Shown here: positions 51,701 through 58,640 of the stretch, one piece after another
Numbering within the stretch: the first letter of the stretch is position 1
How the letters are laid out: each line of letters begins with the position of its first letter
DNA from: CAVQCJ01 sp963849365
GTDB taxonomy: Bacteria > Actinomycetota > Actinomycetes > Prado026
Assembly (NCBI GenBank): GCA_963849365.1
Contig: CAWKHA010000003.1
Span: 186,001 to 250,000, forward strand
Reading direction: 5' to 3'
DNA length: 64,000 nucleotides
Notes under the pieces: generated by a model
What the model was told of the DNA's origin: nothing
Databases searched by the model: none
What the model saw: only the letters and a program-made list of their open reading frames with translations
Translations under genes and position numbers: made by a program

Positions 51701-51825
51701 ATGACCCGGGGCTGGGCCGCGGTGCTCGCGGGGGCGTGCTCGTCCGCCGGCTCCGGGACAGGTCGGGGCGGGCGCAACGGGCGGACGCTCGCGGTGGCGT
51801 CCTCGGGGGTCAGGGCAACCTCCAT
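48703..51825 (-). CDS. STAND ATPase transcriptional regulator with C-terminal winged helix and BTAD
   Basis: The protein has 1040 residues. N-terminal ATPase: Walker A ASAGAGKTT at about 79 and Walker B VLLVLDDVERL at about 160, as in MalT-type STAND proteins. A helical TPR-like middle follows. The C-terminus has a winged-helix DNA-binding domain (FGRVAIIVNGSEVQPRLKKS, then AYLANGGRDVVRRTEVMEAL) and a BTAD domain ending with RACERALSEIGARPG. In SARP proteins wHTH and BTAD are N-terminal; here they are at the C-terminus. ATG 51825 is preferred to a GTG 39 bases upstream because a good promoter ends 20 bases before it. Lies between the two catabolic arms, so is likely their inducer-responsive activator. 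Confidence 0.88.
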   Translation of the reverse strand: MEVALTPEDATASVRPLRPPRPVPEPADEHAPASTAAQPRVIRRKICPPPLPATVVRRPRIEALLARLVEQHKVTCVYASAGAGKTTAVLQAAEALNRPLAWLGVDSTDVATGRLLTYLEAALAPHAPSVEGVATAALAAMLPHAEVAGLLAEAVGDTPVLLVLDDVERLEPEPEALGVVAMFARYLPPTARLVIVSRSELPFTNSGASLSLLAAVGEEDLAFTVREAEEALAVAGRPEIDPVEALVETGGWVTGVMFEAWRSSDHVIGIGGESDPLHGYLAVQILGQMDPQERDLLVTTSVLDEVTVPAAEALGIPDAAARLHALRGRRLPVSWDPEGRAMRFHPRFREYLLEVLARRGDREVQQLHRSYARLLADQQHDEDAVEEFLAGGAPEEALPIVDRVIPHVIERTDFAMAERWLERLAPIRTHDEPGLVTGELMLAVALEDYGRGVRLADRLAAAGRRDDLARRSGRAAALMAWCYLHGGQVDQITHLLAIAPDGSDTRAVRYAMGVVADTDPALNPAGMVPTGSPLDALVLRTHHDRGRLKLLTKPLAMPWAAQAALPWRVNALLSSGHVEQAFELFQGAQGQSDTGVWLPAVLGPRLMCELGEPETAWQLLREGRPRVEASGSQMFMVFSLLAEAELTLEIDQDPARALEVLQQVDANPVGSSYLFLAEHADVLRGLALLLAGNDARARQVLAATVRSMKRGDRLLLLPAAGIYLAEAHWRARDEDAADAAADCALAAAEEQGSNHILLRALGRFPAVLSRRLDSERGAQSPWHDLGRALHARGTQVADVLAGSVHLVEFGRVAIIVNGSEVQPRLKKSYELLAYLANGGRDVVRRTEVMEALFDGRSDDSAASYLRQAVLRLRKAVPDLLETEAGAGRIRLSENVHVTTESERAVGLLRQAASLRGPERLRMLLDALEIVDRGEYLPGMVAVWVDERREQIAALARDARYEAAEIALSTDDYRRAERLATEVLDADPFRESAWRLLMRTAHAVGDHDRVIGVYRACERALSEIGARPGTTTTELLANLRL

Positions 51826-51845
51826 GAGTGCGCCGAATCGACCAA

Positions 51846-51874
51846 GTCGTACGGAGTGTGGCACGCGCTGTCAA
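51846..51874 (-). promoter_or_regulatory. Sigma-70-like promoter of the regulator gene
   Basis: On the minus strand TTGACA (51869-51874) and TACGAC (51846-51851) are separated by exactly 17 bases. The start of transcription would fall near 51839, leaving a leader of only about 14 bases before ATG 51825. Confidence 0.55.
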
Positions 51875-51889
51875 ACCCGCCTCCGGCCA

Positions 51890-51912
51890 GGATTTCGGGC
51901 CGGCTCACGGGC
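51890..51912 (+). promoter_or_regulatory. Shared upstream element, rightward-operon copy
   Basis: GGATTTCGGGCC then GGCTCACGGGC lies 54 bases before the alpha/beta hydrolase ATG and 15 bases behind the -35 box of the divergent regulator promoter, so binding here could affect both. Its partner copy is at 48646-48669. Confidence 0.5.
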
Positions 51913-51966
51913 AGTGCGAAGCGTTTGGTGCATCCACCGGCGGTCACTCGCGCGAAGGGAGCCGGC

Positions 51967-52788
51967 ATGCCGACGGTACGAGCGGGGCAGGTTGAGGTCG
52001 CCTTCGAACAGGTCGGGGACGGCGACTCAATCGTCTGGCTCCCCGGCACCGGGCTGCGCGGCGTGACGTGGCTGCGCCAGGTGGAGCACTTCGCGCCGCG
52101 CCACCGCTGCGTGAGCGTCGACCTGCGCGGCAGCGGCGACACGGTCGGCGGTGGGACCGAGTTCACGGTCGCTGACATGGCGCAGGACGTCGCTCTGGCA
52201 CTCGATGCGCTGGGCGTCGGGCGGGCCGCGTTCGTGGGGCTAAGCCTCGGCTCGGCCATCGTCCAAGAGCTCGCGCTCGCCCGGCCGGAGCTGGTGTCCG
52301 CGGCCGTCCTGCTCGGCACGTGGTCGTCGACCGCGCGCGAGCACCACATCCGGCGACACTTCGAGTCGCGGCTGTACGCTCTCGAGCACGGCCCGCTCGA
52401 CGTGTTCGCGCAGTTCGCGTTCTGGATGTCCGCGCCCAGCCTCGTCGACGATGAGCCGGAGCTGCAGGAGCGGGTCGAGGCGGATCTGGCCGAGCACGTG
52501 TCCCGCAACCTGGAGGGCACGGCCGCCCATTTCCGTGCAGACCTCGGGCACGACACCCGGGAGCGGCTGAGCTCGATCACCGCGCCGACACTGGTCTTGC
52601 ACGGGACCGAGGACCTCATCACGTTGCCCTGGTACAACCGGCGCGTCGCCGAGCTGATCCCTGGCGCCCGGCTGGTAACGGTTGCGCACGCCGGGCACCT
52701 TGCGTGGCTCGAGCGCCCCGACGAGGTCAACACGCTCATCGAGCAGTTCCTGTCCACCGTCCCCGTGTTCTCCGGAGGCTCCGTATGA
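51967..52788 (+). CDS. Alpha/beta hydrolase, first gene of rightward operon
   Basis: The protein has 273 residues. The nucleophile elbow AAFVGLSLGSAIVQELAL has Ser in GLSLG, Asp is in LHGTEDLITLP and His in VAHAGHLAWLERP, giving a full triad. The layout resembles 3-oxoadipate enol-lactonase and meta-cleavage hydrolases of aromatic catabolism. GGGAG precedes the ATG. Its stop overlaps the Ni-SOD start (ATGA). Likely hydrolyses an ester, lactone or C-C bond in the pathway; substrate not decided. Confidence 0.88.
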   Translation: MPTVRAGQVEVAFEQVGDGDSIVWLPGTGLRGVTWLRQVEHFAPRHRCVSVDLRGSGDTVGGGTEFTVADMAQDVALALDALGVGRAAFVGLSLGSAIVQELALARPELVSAAVLLGTWSSTAREHHIRRHFESRLYALEHGPLDVFAQFAFWMSAPSLVDDEPELQERVEADLAEHVSRNLEGTAAHFRADLGHDTRERLSSITAPTLVLHGTEDLITLPWYNRRVAELIPGARLVTVAHAGHLAWLERPDEVNTLIEQFLSTVPVFSGGSV

Positions 52789-53192
52789 CCCGGCTTGTCC
52801 CACTCTTAGCCCGCACGGTCGCGGTGAGCGCGCACTGTGACCTGCCGTGCGGCGTGTACGACCCGGCCCAGGCCCGGATCGAGGCGCAGTCGGTGAAGGC
52901 GGTCATCGAGAAGTACGCCGCGAACGAGGACCCGGCCTTCCGGGCCCGCGCGATCCAGATCAAGGAAGAGCGCTCCGAGCTGGTCAAGCACCACCTGTGG
53001 GTGCTGTGGACCGACTACTTCAAGCCGCCGCACTTCGAGAAGTACCCGCAGCTGCACCAGCTGTTCAACGACGCGACGAAGCTGGCCGGCGCGGGTGGGA
53101 CGAAGGGGTCGCTGGACGTGGCGGTGGCCGACCAGCTGCTCGGGAAGATCGACGAGATCGCGGAGATCTTCTGGGAGACCAAGAAGGCATGA
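52785..53192 (+). CDS. sodN: Nickel-containing superoxide dismutase
   Basis: The protein has 135 residues. The nickel hook HCDLPCGVY begins at residue 17; after removal of the 16-residue prosequence the His, Cys2 and Cys6 ligate Ni. The helical-bundle remainder (ARIEAQSVKAVIEKYAANED, HHLWVLWTDYFKPPHFEKYP) matches the family. It converts superoxide to oxygen and hydrogen peroxide. GGAGG lies before the ATG, which overlaps the preceding hydrolase stop. The sodX maturation protease, usually adjacent in Streptomyces, is not in this window. Its place between catabolic genes suggests protection from superoxide made by the flavin or molybdenum enzymes. Confidence 0.95.
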   Translation: MTRLVPLLARTVAVSAHCDLPCGVYDPAQARIEAQSVKAVIEKYAANEDPAFRARAIQIKEERSELVKHHLWVLWTDYFKPPHFEKYPQLHQLFNDATKLAGAGGTKGSLDVAVADQLLGKIDEIAEIFWETKKA

Positions 53193-53223
53193 GCGGCGGT
53201 CGCGTCCCGGCGGAGATCTGAGG

Positions 53224-54345
53224 ATGGACAGGGCGGCCGTCGTCGCCGGCGGCGGCATCAGCGGGCTTGCCGTGGCGATCGCGCTCGCGCAGCGCGGCTG
53301 GAGCGTCCAGGTGCACGAACGGGCGCCCGAGCTCCGTATGTTCGGCGCAGGGATCTGGATGTGGGAGAACGGCCTGCTCTCGTTGCGGGTCCTGGGCGCC
53401 GAAGAGCAGACCGTCCGCGACGCCCGGATCATCAAGCGTTGGTCGGTCCTCGACGAGACAGGCGCGGAGGTCTTCGGCCGTGAGTTCACGCCTGAGGACC
53501 ACATGGTGCTGCCGCTGCGCGCAGATCTGTACCAGTCGCTCGTCGACGCGGCAGTGCGCGAGGGCGTCGACGTGGTGACGGGCTCACCTGTGCGCGAGGC
53601 TACTCCCGACGGCGTGCTGACGCTCGAGAGCGGCGAACGGGTGCCGGCCGATCTCGTGGTGGCGGCGGACGGCGCGTTCTCGCGCGTGCGCGACGGGCTG
53701 TGCCTCACCGACAAGGTCTCGTACCTGCGCGAGGGCTACATCAGGCTGGTCGTCCCGACCCGGCCCGGTGACGAGAACGCCGTCATCTACGAGTGCTGGA
53801 ACGGCTCGCGGCGGTTCCTGTACTGCCCATGCACCGACGACGTGCACTACGTCGCGTTCAGCTGTGCGGTGGACGACCTGGCGGCCCGGTCGATCCCTGT
53901 CGAGCACGATACGTGGATCGCCTCGTTCCCCAAGTTCGAGGATGTGATCAGTCGGATCGGTGCGGAGGGGCGCTGGGACCGCGGCATGACGGTGCGTTGC
54001 AGCTCGTGGTCGCAGGGTCGGGTGGTCATCGTCGGCGACGCCGCGCACGCCATGGCACCCAACCTAGGCCAGGGAGCGAACCTCGCGCTCAGCAACGCGG
54101 TCTCGCTCGCGGCCGCTGTGGCGCAGGCGCGCGACATCCCGCGGGCGCTGGTCGCCTGGGAGCGCCGCGAGCGCGCACTGACCGACCACGTCCAGCGCTG
54201 GAGCCACGGCTACGGCACCGTCGTCAGCCGCTGGCCCGTGCGGCTCGACAGGTTCCGAGCACCGGTCCTGCAGGCCGTCACGTCGTTTCCGTGGGTGGAC
54301 TCCCAGCTCAACCGTGCGGCCCGGCACCGTCCGGTCGGCGCCTGA
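53224..54345 (+). CDS. FAD monooxygenase, MHPCO-like, rightward-arm copy
   Basis: The protein has 373 residues. VVAGGGISGLAVAIALAQRG binds FAD, VVAADGAFSRVRDG and VVIVGDAAHAMAPNLGQGAN are the DG and GD motifs, and the region RMFGAGIWMWENGLLSLRVL is nearly identical to that of the 44624 gene. It also ends similarly (SFPWVDSQLNRAARHRPVG). The two genes are clear paralogues, so either each acts at a different step or they handle different substrates. ATG 53224 lies 31 bases after the sodN stop. Confidence 0.88.
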   Translation: MDRAAVVAGGGISGLAVAIALAQRGWSVQVHERAPELRMFGAGIWMWENGLLSLRVLGAEEQTVRDARIIKRWSVLDETGAEVFGREFTPEDHMVLPLRADLYQSLVDAAVREGVDVVTGSPVREATPDGVLTLESGERVPADLVVAADGAFSRVRDGLCLTDKVSYLREGYIRLVVPTRPGDENAVIYECWNGSRRFLYCPCTDDVHYVAFSCAVDDLAARSIPVEHDTWIASFPKFEDVISRIGAEGRWDRGMTVRCSSWSQGRVVIVGDAAHAMAPNLGQGANLALSNAVSLAAAVAQARDIPRALVAWERRERALTDHVQRWSHGYGTVVSRWPVRLDRFRAPVLQAVTSFPWVDSQLNRAARHRPVGA

Positions 54346-54363
54346 TTCGCGGGGCTTGTCGTC

Positions 54364-54771
54364 GTGTCGAGAGAACGCACCACCGTGAGCAACCCGGCCG
54401 GCGTCCCGGCGCCGCTGCGCCACTACTACTCCAACGCCGTCGTGGTCGAGTCGGGACGGCTGCTGTTCGTCTCCGGCCAGGTGGCCTGGGACGTCGACGG
54501 CACGATCGTCGGGGTCGGCAATCCGACAGCGCAGGCGCGGCAGGCGTTCGCGAACCTCGGCACCATCCTGGCGGCCCACGGCGCCGGCTTCAGCGACGTC
54601 GTCAAGGTCACGGTGTACGTCACCTCCCTCGACTGGTTCGAGGACCTGGCTGCCGTCCGCGAGGAGCTGTTCGCCGAGGCGCCTCCCGCGAGTGCCATCG
54701 TCCAGGTGGTTGCTCTCGTGCAGCCGGAGCTGCTGGTCGAGGTCGAGGCTGTGGCCGCGGTCCCAGGGTGA
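54364..54771 (+). CDS. RidA-family protein, rightward-arm copy
   Basis: The protein has 135 residues with the YjgF/RidA fold: LLFVSGQVAWDVDGTIVGVG, FANLGTILAAHGAGFSDVVK, VTVYVTSLDWFEDLAAVREE, and the closing VEVEAVAAV. The classical catalytic Arg is replaced in ASAIVQVVAL, as in the copy at 37568. Likely hydrolyses an enamine or imine intermediate. Starts GTG 18 bases after the monooxygenase stop; a GTG seven codons later is an alternative. Confidence 0.85.
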   Translation: MSRERTTVSNPAGVPAPLRHYYSNAVVVESGRLLFVSGQVAWDVDGTIVGVGNPTAQARQAFANLGTILAAHGAGFSDVVKVTVYVTSLDWFEDLAAVREELFAEAPPASAIVQVVALVQPELLVEVEAVAAVPG

Positions 54772-54950
54772 GCCCCGAACCGTGCCTGCTGTGCGGGCTT
54801 TCGGAGAGCAATTGCGGCAATGGCCCGTGCTGGTCGCCCCCGTCTCTGAGGCCATGTCGGCAGGGGGCAGCCGGGGTGCGGCCCTCCTCGGGGAGCGCGC
54901 GGCGTTCGCCGACCCGGGCCGAAGCGCCGCAGTCGCCCGGCAGCTGACCT

Positions 54951-55748
54951 TCAGTCTCGGGACGTGACCATGCGCGTGGTCAGCTCCCCGATGCCTTCCA
55001 CCCAGACCACGACTTCGTCACCGGCCCGGAGCCACCGCGGCTCCGGCTCCGCCATGGCCACGCCGGGCGGTGTCCCGGTGACGATCACGTCGCCAGGGTC
55101 GAGGGTCATCACGCGGCTGAGATGAGCAACCAGCCTGGCGACCCCGAACACCATCTCAGCCGTGCTCGAGTGCTGCCGCTCCTCCCCGTTGACCCGGCAC
55201 CCGAGGGCCAGTGCCTGGGGGTCCGGAACCTCGTCGGCCGTCACGAGGACCGGTCCGAGAGGGAGGAACCCGTCGATCGCCTTCCCGTACGTCCACTGCG
55301 ACGTGCTGAACTGCAGGTCGCGGGCGCTCAGGTCGTTCGCCACCGTGTAGCCGGCCACGTAGCGGAGCGCTTCGCCCTGGGGGACGTCACGGGCCTTGCG
55401 ACCGATCACCGCCGCCAGCTCGACCTCGTAGTCGACCTGCGTCGTGGCCGCTGGGATGGCGACCTCGCTGTCCGGGCCGGTCACAGAGTTGGCCCACTTC
55501 GCGAAGATCACGGGCTGCTCGGGCAGAGGCATCCCGGTTTCTGCTGCATGGTCGCGGTAGTTCAATCCGATACAGATGACCTTGCCCGGGCTCGGCACGG
55601 GGGCGTCGAGACGGAGGCCGGCCAGCGGCATCGGCCGGCCCGGCCGCTCAGGGGCTCCCGCAAGGTAGCTGACGAGGTGGTCTCCCATCGGGAGCACCGC
55701 GTCGCCCTCGATGCGGCCGAAGCCACCGTGGAAGGACACCAGCCTCAT
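54951..55748 (-). CDS. Fumarylacetoacetate hydrolase-family protein
   Basis: The protein has 265 residues. CIGLNYRDHAAETGMPLPEQ, VDYEVELAAVIGRKARDV with acidic metal ligands and VANDLSARDLQ are the family core, and the C-terminal DVIVTGTPPGVAMAEPEPRW is typical. Members hydrolyse C-C bonds or hydrate 2-oxo acids late in aromatic degradation. It converges on the rightward operon with a 180-base gap in which I see no gene, so it is probably a late step of the same pathway. Confidence 0.9.
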   Translation of the reverse strand: MRLVSFHGGFGRIEGDAVLPMGDHLVSYLAGAPERPGRPMPLAGLRLDAPVPSPGKVICIGLNYRDHAAETGMPLPEQPVIFAKWANSVTGPDSEVAIPAATTQVDYEVELAAVIGRKARDVPQGEALRYVAGYTVANDLSARDLQFSTSQWTYGKAIDGFLPLGPVLVTADEVPDPQALALGCRVNGEERQHSSTAEMVFGVARLVAHLSRVMTLDPGDVIVTGTPPGVAMAEPEPRWLRAGDEVVVWVEGIGELTTRMVTSRD

Positions 55749-55771
55749 CGCAACGTCTGGTCCTGAGATCG

Positions 55772-55785
55772 GTCCACTAGTGGAC
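55772..55785. promoter_or_regulatory. 14-bp perfect palindrome upstream of FAH-family gene
   Basis: GTCCACTAGTGGAC lies 24 bases upstream of the 55748 start and covers the stop codon of the stress-protein gene. A possible operator, or chance. Confidence 0.35.
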
Positions 55786-56190
55786 GATGAGCACGGGGCA
55801 GGGCGCCAGCTGGATGACCTTGTGGCTCACGCTGCCGAGGAGCAGTCCGGACATGCTGCCACGCCCGCGCGATCCCATCACGATCAGGTCCGCCCCCAGC
55901 TCCGACGCGACGTCCAGCACGGTCTGCGCCTCGTGCCCCACTACCCCCTGCTCCACTCGGGTCTGCACCTCGGCTGCACCGCCCGACCGCAGCCGGGCAG
56001 CGGCAGCGTCGACAACTCCTTGGGCGACCGCGAGGGCTTCCTGGTTGTCCAGGACACGCCCCTCGACCGAGTGGCCGCGCTGGTGCAGTACGACGACCTC
56101 CGCACCCAGGGCGGCGGCGAGCTCCGCCGCCTTGTCCGCTGCGTTCTCCGCGGACGCAGAGCCGTCTGTCGCCAACAGGATCTGCTTCAT
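55777..56190 (-). CDS. Universal stress protein, UspA family
   Basis: The protein has 137 residues: a single Usp domain. It begins MKQILLATDGSASAENAADK and ends with the ATP-binding motif GSRGRGSMSGLLLGSVSHKV (G-x-x-G-x-G then GS), so it is of the ATP-binding class. Such proteins help cells survive starvation or redox stress in actinobacteria. It is 28 bases upstream of the FAH-family gene on the same strand and may be cotranscribed with it. Confidence 0.92.
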   Translation of the reverse strand: MKQILLATDGSASAENAADKAAELAAALGAEVVVLHQRGHSVEGRVLDNQEALAVAQGVVDAAAARLRSGGAAEVQTRVEQGVVGHEAQTVLDVASELGADLIVMGSRGRGSMSGLLLGSVSHKVIQLAPCPVLIVH

Positions 56191-56593
56191 CGTGATCCTC
56201 CATGTCCGTATCTGTTCGCCGGCGTCGTAGCTTGCCGAGTCCGACGACCGGTGGGCACGCGGAGGCCCATCCGAGCGGACAGGCGTGAATGCGGGCGTAA
56301 TCCCAGGGGAACTGGCGAGACTGGCGCGCCCGTCGGGATGCAGGCCGGCGCGGTTTCAACGCGTGCGACGCGCCCTCGCCGGGTCGGACGATCGGTCTGC
56401 CGTGATCGTCCGGAAGCGCCGGCCGGAATGTGGGCCGTTCGGGTGTCGGTGCGGCCCGTCTACCGACTAGGCCGTCAGGGGTTGGAGGGGTGTCGGTCGG
56501 ACTGACGCCGCTCTGGCGGTCGTCGGGGCACCCGTGCCCGCGAAGGACCTGCCGCAGCGCACTCCTCTTCGGTCCTTGCCCTCGGATGCCGCG
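56191..56593. other. Intergenic stretch, no gene seen
   Basis: About 400 bases between the stress-protein start and the methyltransferase stop. No convincing open frame or hairpin is seen; the stress-protein promoter should be in the left part. Confidence 0.5.
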
Positions 56594-57224
56594 TCAGGCC
56601 CAGCGAGCGGTCGCCTTGGTCGCACGCACCACGGAGTACACACCGGCCAGGTGCGCGGGGCCGCGCACCTCCGGTTCGAGTCCGGCCTCCGTGAGCTCCG
56701 CGAGATCGAGGGGGCGTTCCCGTACCAGCGCGATCGCGCGGGAGCGCGCGGCCCGGGTCGGTGCATCGGGACGGCGGACCGGCTCGAGCAGCCTGACCTC
56801 GCCGCACGCGACGCGAGCCATCTCCAGCAGCGCGGCGCGCCGGGACGGGACATCGAGCAGGCCGAGTACGGCGCTGGCCACGACGATGTCGAAACTCTCA
56901 CTGCGGAACGGGAGCGCGGTGACGTCGGCACGGACGACCAGGCCCCGCCTGGGCGACGACGTGACGCGCCGGTCGGCCCTGGACAGCATGGCGGCGTTCC
57001 GGTCCACACCGACGTAGTCGACTCCGCGTGCCAGCAGCGAACGGGCCAGGTGTGCGGGTCCGCAACCGACCTCGAGCACGCGACCGGAGGTGATGTCACG
57101 CGACGAGCTCGTCCTGCCACCGGTGCCATCCCACGAGCGCGACCGACGGGTCGTAGCCGGGTGCGACCAGCGTCCACCATCGGTCGCTCAGCCGGGCCGG
57201 CTGACGGGTCGGGCGCGCGGTCAC
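56594..57224 (-). pseudogene. SAM methyltransferase, frameshifted
   Basis: The N-terminus (RLSDRWWTLVAPGYDPSVAL, then WHRWQDELV) reads from a GTG at 57224, two bases after the radical-SAM stop. Just before the SAM motif the frame changes: RDITSGRVLEVGCGPAHLAR, VDYVGVDRNAAML and FDIVVASAVLGLL are in the next frame. A net +1 (or -2) change in GTCGCGTGAC near 57100 explains it. Repaired, the protein would be about 210 residues. It is coupled to the radical-SAM gene, so the pair probably acted together. Confidence 0.75.
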
Positions 57225-57226
57225 GG

Positions 57227-58562
57227 CTAACGCTCGAAGGCTCGACGGGTCAGCGACCAGGCCCGCCCTCGGCGCGCCCGCTCCGGCGCCGCCCACAGGG
57301 GGCACGCGTCGGGGGTGCCGGCCGGCGCTTCGTGCTCGGTCAGCATCTCGGCCCACAACGGCTCGATGAGCTGGTACGTCACCCATCGCTCCAGGTCGTG
57401 GTAGGCGTCGAAGCCGCGCGGCGTGAGCCGGTAGCCGCCCGGGACCCCGCGCACCAGGCCGGCGAGTGCGAGCGGCGAAAGCGCGGCCCGAGCCACCGCC
57501 ACCACGGCAGGGCCGTAGGACTGCATCAGGGCGCTCCGGTCGACACCGCCCGCGTAGGCCTGCCAGAACGCGTCGTACGCCGCGCCACCCCAACGCGCCC
57601 AGGTGCAGCCACCGGGCGACCGGTAGCCGGTCCTGCTCGACCGCGTCGGCGTAGGCGGCGACCCCGAAGTGGTTGACGTAGAAGTCGCGCCCGGCGAACG
57701 AGGAGCTGCCGGCGCCCATCCCGAGGAAGCGACGCCGCGTGATCGACGTGTACCGCGCGGACCCTCGACGGTTGAACGTCCAGACCGAGCGGCGCTCGTA
57801 CCCCATCGAGCGGGCGAGCTCCGTCGCCTGCCCGAGCACCGCGTGCTCGCGGCGGCGGTCGTGCCGGGCCGAACCGAACGGCGTGTAGCCGAAGCGCATC
57901 AGCGGGTACGTGGACACCTGGTCCACGCCGAGCTCGAGACAGGTGCGCACGTCGTCCAGGAACGCGCCCGGGAAGGCGTCCTCGTCCTCCCACGCCACGT
58001 CGACGATCAGGTCGACGTCCACGCAGCCGAACCGGCCGAGCGCGTTCTGGACCGCAGCCAGGCTGGCCGCGGCGTCGTGCGGCCGGCGGAGCTGCCGGAG
58101 CACGCCGTCATGGAACGACTGGGCGCCGATGCTCACGGACGTGATCCCCATGCCGGCCAGGCGGTCCAGCCGGTCCGCGGTGCCGTGCGTCGGCAGGACC
58201 TCCACCGCTCGCTCACCCGACACCGGGACCCGCCGGACCACCTCGGCCAGCTCGTCGGGGTAGAGCGTCGGCGTGCCGCCCCCGATGTACAGCGAGGTGA
58301 ACGCGCCGCGGTGAGTGTCGCCGACCTCCGCCACGTACCAGTCGATCTCGTGGTGGAGCGCCGCGAAGTACCGGCGGGCCAGGTCCTCCTCGGCGAGCAC
58401 CTTGTTGTACGGGCAGAACGGGCAGATGTACTCGCAGAACGGCACGTGCACGTAGGCGCCGACCGGGCCGTCGAAGGATGCGACCACCTCCGCGGGTCGC
58501 AGCGACTCGGCTGTCCCGGCGGCGGCCGCCCGGTGGTGGGCGAGCGTGGGCGTCGTCGTCAT
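57227..58562 (-). pseudogene. HemW/HemN-like radical SAM protein, frameshifted
   Basis: The first 330 residues are a radical SAM enzyme: the cluster motif FCEYICPFCPYNK (CxxxCxxC) at about 45, SLYIGGGTPTLYP, and SVSIGAQSFHDGVLRQL are typical of the coproporphyrinogen-dehydrogenase/HemW family. Near 57593 the C-terminal part (AAYDAFWQAYAGGV, MQSYGPAVVAVARAALSPLA, GYRLTPRGFDAYHDLERWV) continues in another frame (net +1). ATG 58562 has GGGAGGTG six bases upstream. HemW-like proteins can act as haem chaperones or radical SAM methyltransferases; with the adjacent methyltransferase an unknown modification pathway is possible. Confidence 0.78.
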
Positions 58563-58640
58563 GACCTTCACCTCCCGGCCACTCCCATGCTCGGGTGCCG
58601 GCCACCAGGACGTCAGGGTCCAAGGTCACGACCGGGCGCG

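Noticed and set aside
55772..55785. Strong regulator site upstream of the FAH-family gene
   Set aside because: It is only 14 bases long and overlaps a stop codon; kept as a low-confidence feature, not as a finding.
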